This document shows positions 22,781-25,447 of a stretch of DNA of 25,447 nt, in pieces. The notes below the pieces were generated by a model that made no database searches, was not told where the DNA came from, and saw only the letters and a program-made list of their open reading frames with translations. Location of the stretch: the NCBI GenBank assembly GCA_045585955.1, contig JAZMZK010000062.1, forward strand, positions 1-25,447. Direction: 5' to 3'. This DNA is from SIG78 sp045585955. GTDB taxonomy: Bacteria > Verrucomicrobiota > Lentisphaeria > Victivallales > Victivallaceae. The position numbers and the translations under genes were made by a program. Positions within the stretch are counted from its first letter, which is position 1. Each line of letters begins with the position of its first letter.

Positions 22781-25123
22781 TTACTTTTTGTCTTCAGCTT
22801 CTTTTTCCTTGTCGATTTCCTGCATGTGCTGCATATCGGCAACCGACATATTATTGACCACACGACCGTCGTCAAGGTCATTGCTTTCCTTGGCGTCAAG
22901 GTCACGGAACAAGCGGAAGAGGTCAATGGTACCGCCGATACCGAACCAGAAGGTCGATACCACACCGATAATACCCACCACCACAAACTGCTTGACATAG
23001 AAGTAAACACCCCATGCATCATCGCTCCAGTCAACGAACAGATTCCAGACCACCACCATCACAAAGAGGATGATGAAGGTGTAGATGAAGCTGTAACAGA
23101 ACACACTCCATGCCAGAACTTTATCGCCCTTGGTGTACTGTTCGTCGATACCCAGCAGATTCTTGTTCATAAAGGTACTGAACTTGAAGGGTTTCTTTTC
23201 GACTTTGACCGCATTGGCATCAGCATAGATACCGCGGTGGAGCATCTTTTCCATGTTAAAGGGCTTGCGGCAGGTCAGCAGCGATACGACCATGTAGCTG
23301 ACCAACGCAAGGATCTGACCCATGAAACCGATTTCCACGGAGTTGATGGGGAACTTGTTGGGGTTCATCTTCCACTCGATCCACGGATGCAGCGGCGAAG
23401 AGATGTTCCACAAAGCGTCGCCAACAGCTTGCACCAGATCGTTTCTTTCCAGCCACGGATAGATGTACTGTGCCCAGGTCTGCTGGGCGGTAATACCGCT
23501 CAACGCCCAGAAAGCAGCCAGCAAGAGTGCGGTAAAGGCACCGGCAGTGGTACCCCGTTTCCAGTACAAGCCCATGGTGATGACCACCCCGGCACCGCTC
23601 CAAATGGCCCCGGTAATGGCGAAGAACATCAATATATAGTCGATCTGAGCAAAGAGCAAGCTGAAGAGGAAGGCAAAGATACACACCCCGGCAATAGACC
23701 AGCGCAGAGCATTGATCTGACCTTTGGGGGTGAACGCTTTCTTACGCAGCGGCACCACAAAGTCCTGAACGATGATGGAACCCCAGCTGTGCATGTAAGT
23801 AGTGTCGGTCGAGATCATCAAAAAGATCATCAACGCACAGAAGATACCCGTTATACCGTAAGGCGGCAGCATTTCGCGGATCGCCAGCGGTACCAGCATC
23901 TGACCGTAAATGGTATCGAAGGTCTGGGCGACTTTCTTACCCGGTTCAGTCTGGCTCAAGACTTTACGGGTTTCCACCTTGAAGGGGTCAGCATTTTCAG
24001 CTTCCCATGCGGCATGGTCTTTGTAAGAGGCACTGAACTGGGTACGGGGCTGGATATTCTTATAAGTTTCTTTCAGCTGGGCACGGGCAGCCTTGAACTG
24101 TTCACCGGCAGCAACGTCGTCAATAGTTTTGATTGCCAGCTGATGACGGATCTGCAAGGATTCTTTGGCAAAATCTTTGTGGTTGAGGAAGGTGAACACA
24201 GCCACCGCCAGCAAAATCCAGACCATAACGCCCAAGCCGCCGCGCCAGGTACCCAGCAACGCACCCATCTTGGCTTCGTGGGGAGATTTGGCAGCGCCGT
24301 TGTAACCCATACAGCCGCCCCAGCTCATACGGTTCAGGAACACGCCCAAGATACCGCAAACGGAGTAGAAGACATTGAAGTCACGCAAGTTGTGGCAGTC
24401 GTAAGGATTGAGGAAGCTTTCGCCGGGAGCCCGCGCCATCAAAGCCGGCAGCATTTCGTCGCTCCAGGAGAATTTGTAGAAAATGTAGGCAACGATAACC
24501 ACATACATCGGGTAAGAGAGCAACCCCTGCACGCAGTCAGTAACCATGATTGTAACCTGACCGCCCAGACAGGCGATCAACAGTGCCAAACCGAGGAACC
24601 CGATCATGCACAAAGCAAAAGTCGAAATGGGCAAGCCGAAAACATGTACATATACCGGCAAGTCAAGGAAGTATATAAGGAAACGGGCACTCACCGCCGG
24701 GAAAATGGCGTAGTTGACGATCCCGGACAAGCTCTGGATGATCGCCGCCACCACACGCAAGCTCTTGCTGTAACGGATCTCAAAGAACTGCCCCATGGTA
24801 AGAGCTTTGGTTTCCCGGAAACGGTAGGTACAGAACCCAACCAAACCCAGAACCATGCTGATTGGCAGCAAAAGCGAGTGCCAGAACGACACAGCAAACC
24901 CGCACTTGTAGTACATTTCCATAACCGCCACAACGCTGATAAGCCCCTGGGCGGCTTCCCCGGATGCTACCGAGATAACATAACGACCGGCTACACGACC
25001 GGCAGAAATGAAGTCTGCTACACCCTTTACATACTTTTGTGACTTCAGAGCAGCAAAGACCACTATCAGGATCGGTATCCCGATAAAAAGCCAGTCCACC
25101 CAGTTCATCCCATGATCTGTCAT
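22781..25123 (-). CDS. Sodium:solute symporter (SSS family)
   Basis: A 780-residue multi-pass inner-membrane protein of the SSS (SSF) family, which imports sugars, amino acids or organic acids with sodium. The N-terminus (WVDWLFIGIPILIVV) is the first helix. GRVAGRYVISVASGEAAQGLIS (42-63) corresponds to the family's discontinuous helix. FLMISTDTTYMHSWGSIIVQDF (434-455) is the Ser/Thr-rich sodium-site helix. Two departures from a plain 500-residue symporter are a soluble insertion of about 95 residues (312-405) and a C-terminal extension of about 150 residues with two more hydrophobic segments and an acidic/basic tail. GGAGG lies about 10 bases before the ATG. The substrate is unknown. Confidence 0.88.
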   Translation of the reverse strand: MTDHGMNWVDWLFIGIPILIVVFAALKSQKYVKGVADFISAGRVAGRYVISVASGEAAQGLISVVAVMEMYYKCGFAVSFWHSLLLPISMVLGLVGFCTYRFRETKALTMGQFFEIRYSKSLRVVAAIIQSLSGIVNYAIFPAVSARFLIYFLDLPVYVHVFGLPISTFALCMIGFLGLALLIACLGGQVTIMVTDCVQGLLSYPMYVVIVAYIFYKFSWSDEMLPALMARAPGESFLNPYDCHNLRDFNVFYSVCGILGVFLNRMSWGGCMGYNGAAKSPHEAKMGALLGTWRGGLGVMVWILLAVAVFTFLNHKDFAKESLQIRHQLAIKTIDDVAAGEQFKAARAQLKETYKNIQPRTQFSASYKDHAAWEAENADPFKVETRKVLSQTEPGKKVAQTFDTIYGQMLVPLAIREMLPPYGITGIFCALMIFLMISTDTTYMHSWGSIIVQDFVVPLRKKAFTPKGQINALRWSIAGVCIFAFLFSLLFAQIDYILMFFAITGAIWSGAGVVITMGLYWKRGTTAGAFTALLLAAFWALSGITAQQTWAQYIYPWLERNDLVQAVGDALWNISSPLHPWIEWKMNPNKFPINSVEIGFMGQILALVSYMVVSLLTCRKPFNMEKMLHRGIYADANAVKVEKKPFKFSTFMNKNLLGIDEQYTKGDKVLAWSVFCYSFIYTFIILFVMVVVWNLFVDWSDDAWGVYFYVKQFVVVGIIGVVSTFWFGIGGTIDLFRLFRDLDAKESNDLDDGRVVNNMSVADMQHMQEIDKEKEAEDKK

Positions 25124-25193
25124 TTTTTGACTTCCTCCGTTCTTTTGTTTTACTTGTTTTATGTTTATTGTTAGTTGTTTTATTACAGTTCAT

Positions 25194-25222
25194 TTAAAAT
25201 AAGGGTACAATAACCCTGTCAA
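25194..25222 (-). promoter_or_regulatory. Candidate symporter promoter
   Basis: On the minus strand a perfect TTGACA (25222-25217), a 17-base spacer and TTTTAA (25199-25194). The spacer itself contains a small palindrome (AGGGT with ACCCT). It gives a leader of about 65 bases. Confidence 0.4.
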
Positions 25223-25255
25223 AAAAGCGGTTGTTGGGCACTATACACCCAACAA
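25221..25255 (-). terminator. Hairpin with T-run upstream of the symporter gene
   Basis: On the minus strand TTGTTGGG pairs with CCCAACAA around a nine-base loop, followed by CCGC and six Ts. The T-run runs into the TTGACA of the candidate promoter. It may end transcription from a gene beyond the right edge, or act as an attenuator if transcription starts further upstream. Confidence 0.6.
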
Positions 25256-25372
25256 TGCTATTTTGCAAGCTCGAAAAAAACTTTTTCCAATTTTTTTTAT
25301 GTATAGGCTCTGTTCCCAATATCGGTTGATTAACAGTAAAGATGTTGAATAAAATCTTTTCAAAACTTAAAG

Positions 25373-25447
25373 GGCATTTATCTATTTGTGTAACAAATAG
25401 ATAAATGCCAATAAAAGGTTTGGAAAAGGGTGATGGGGTTCCGTCTT
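25373..25447 (-). repeat. Compound palindromic repeat R4 (cut by window end)
   Basis: Fourth copy, in b-linker-a order like R1. Hairpin b (25373-25409) is a perfect 17-bp stem starting GGCATTTATCTATTTGT around loop GTA and is nearly identical to b of R1. The linker AAAAGGTTTGGAAAAGGG runs into GATGGGGTTCCGTCTT, the reverse complement of part of the R2 linker. Hairpin a lies beyond the window. Confidence 0.75.

Noticed and set aside
22826..25042. 738-codon open frame on the plus strand
   Set aside because: Antisense to the SSS symporter, His/Gln/Asp-rich, low-complexity translation without recognisable domains.
1..25447. CRISPR array, rRNA or tRNA genes
   Set aside because: No regularly spaced direct repeats and no recognisable rRNA or tRNA arms were seen by eye; a computed scan was not possible.

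Overview
The window looks like chromosomal DNA of an anaerobic, Gram-negative-type bacterium with ordinary Shine-Dalgarno sites (AAGGAG/GGAGG) and about 45-50% GC by eye. Anaerobic growth is suggested by an oxygen-sensitive class III ribonucleotide reductase with its radical-SAM activase. A MotA/TolQ/ExbB-type channel next to two single-pass proteins of a style I associate with Planctomycetes/Lentisphaerae, together with a Gfo/Idh/MocA sugar dehydrogenase, an enolase-superfamily sugar-acid enzyme and a large SSS symporter, fits a PVC-group gut bacterium such as a Lentisphaerota member. This is an inference; no 16S or other decisive marker is present. No rRNA, tRNA, CRISPR array or transposase gene was seen.

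Layout. 1-2964: a Gfo/Idh/MocA dehydrogenase and a mandelate racemase/MLE-type enzyme on the + strand, separated and preceded by compound palindromic repeats (R1, R2) and closed by a strong intrinsic terminator. 3020-6224: nrdG-nrdD behind two tandem NrdR-box-like sites; NrdD carries a fused C-terminal glutaredoxin-like domain. 6225-6742 has no gene: it holds repeat R3, a minus-strand terminator and a MITE-like inverted-repeat element. 6743-8029: a YihY/BrkB membrane protein (-). 8210-11145: a tightly coupled four-gene + strand cluster, namely a TolQ/ExbB/MotA-like channel, two different single-TM coiled-coil proteins each with an Asp in the membrane segment, and a fourth membrane-anchored protein. 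This is the best candidate for an undescribed system. 11088-11612: folK (-), overlapping the fourth gene tail to tail.

11729-16140: fmt, an RNase E/G gene, a small membrane-anchored protein and aroA on the + strand, packed with gaps or overlaps of a few bases. 16160-19941: trpS, a PgpH-like 7TM-HD phosphodiesterase and ybeY on the - strand; the last two overlap. 19942-20298 has no gene: it holds divergent promoter candidates, a second MITE-like copy and a palindrome. 20299-22438: fabD-fabG-acpP, fatty-acid synthesis genes ending in a strong terminator. 22439-22723 has no convincing gene. 22781-25123: a 780-residue SSS-family sodium:solute symporter (-) with its own terminator. The window ends inside a fourth compound palindromic repeat (R4).

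The housekeeping genes fall into nucleotide reduction, translation and RNA processing (fmt, rng, trpS, ybeY), aromatic amino-acid and folate synthesis (aroA, folK), fatty-acid synthesis and c-di-AMP turnover. Between them lie catabolic genes and two families of small non-coding repeats.
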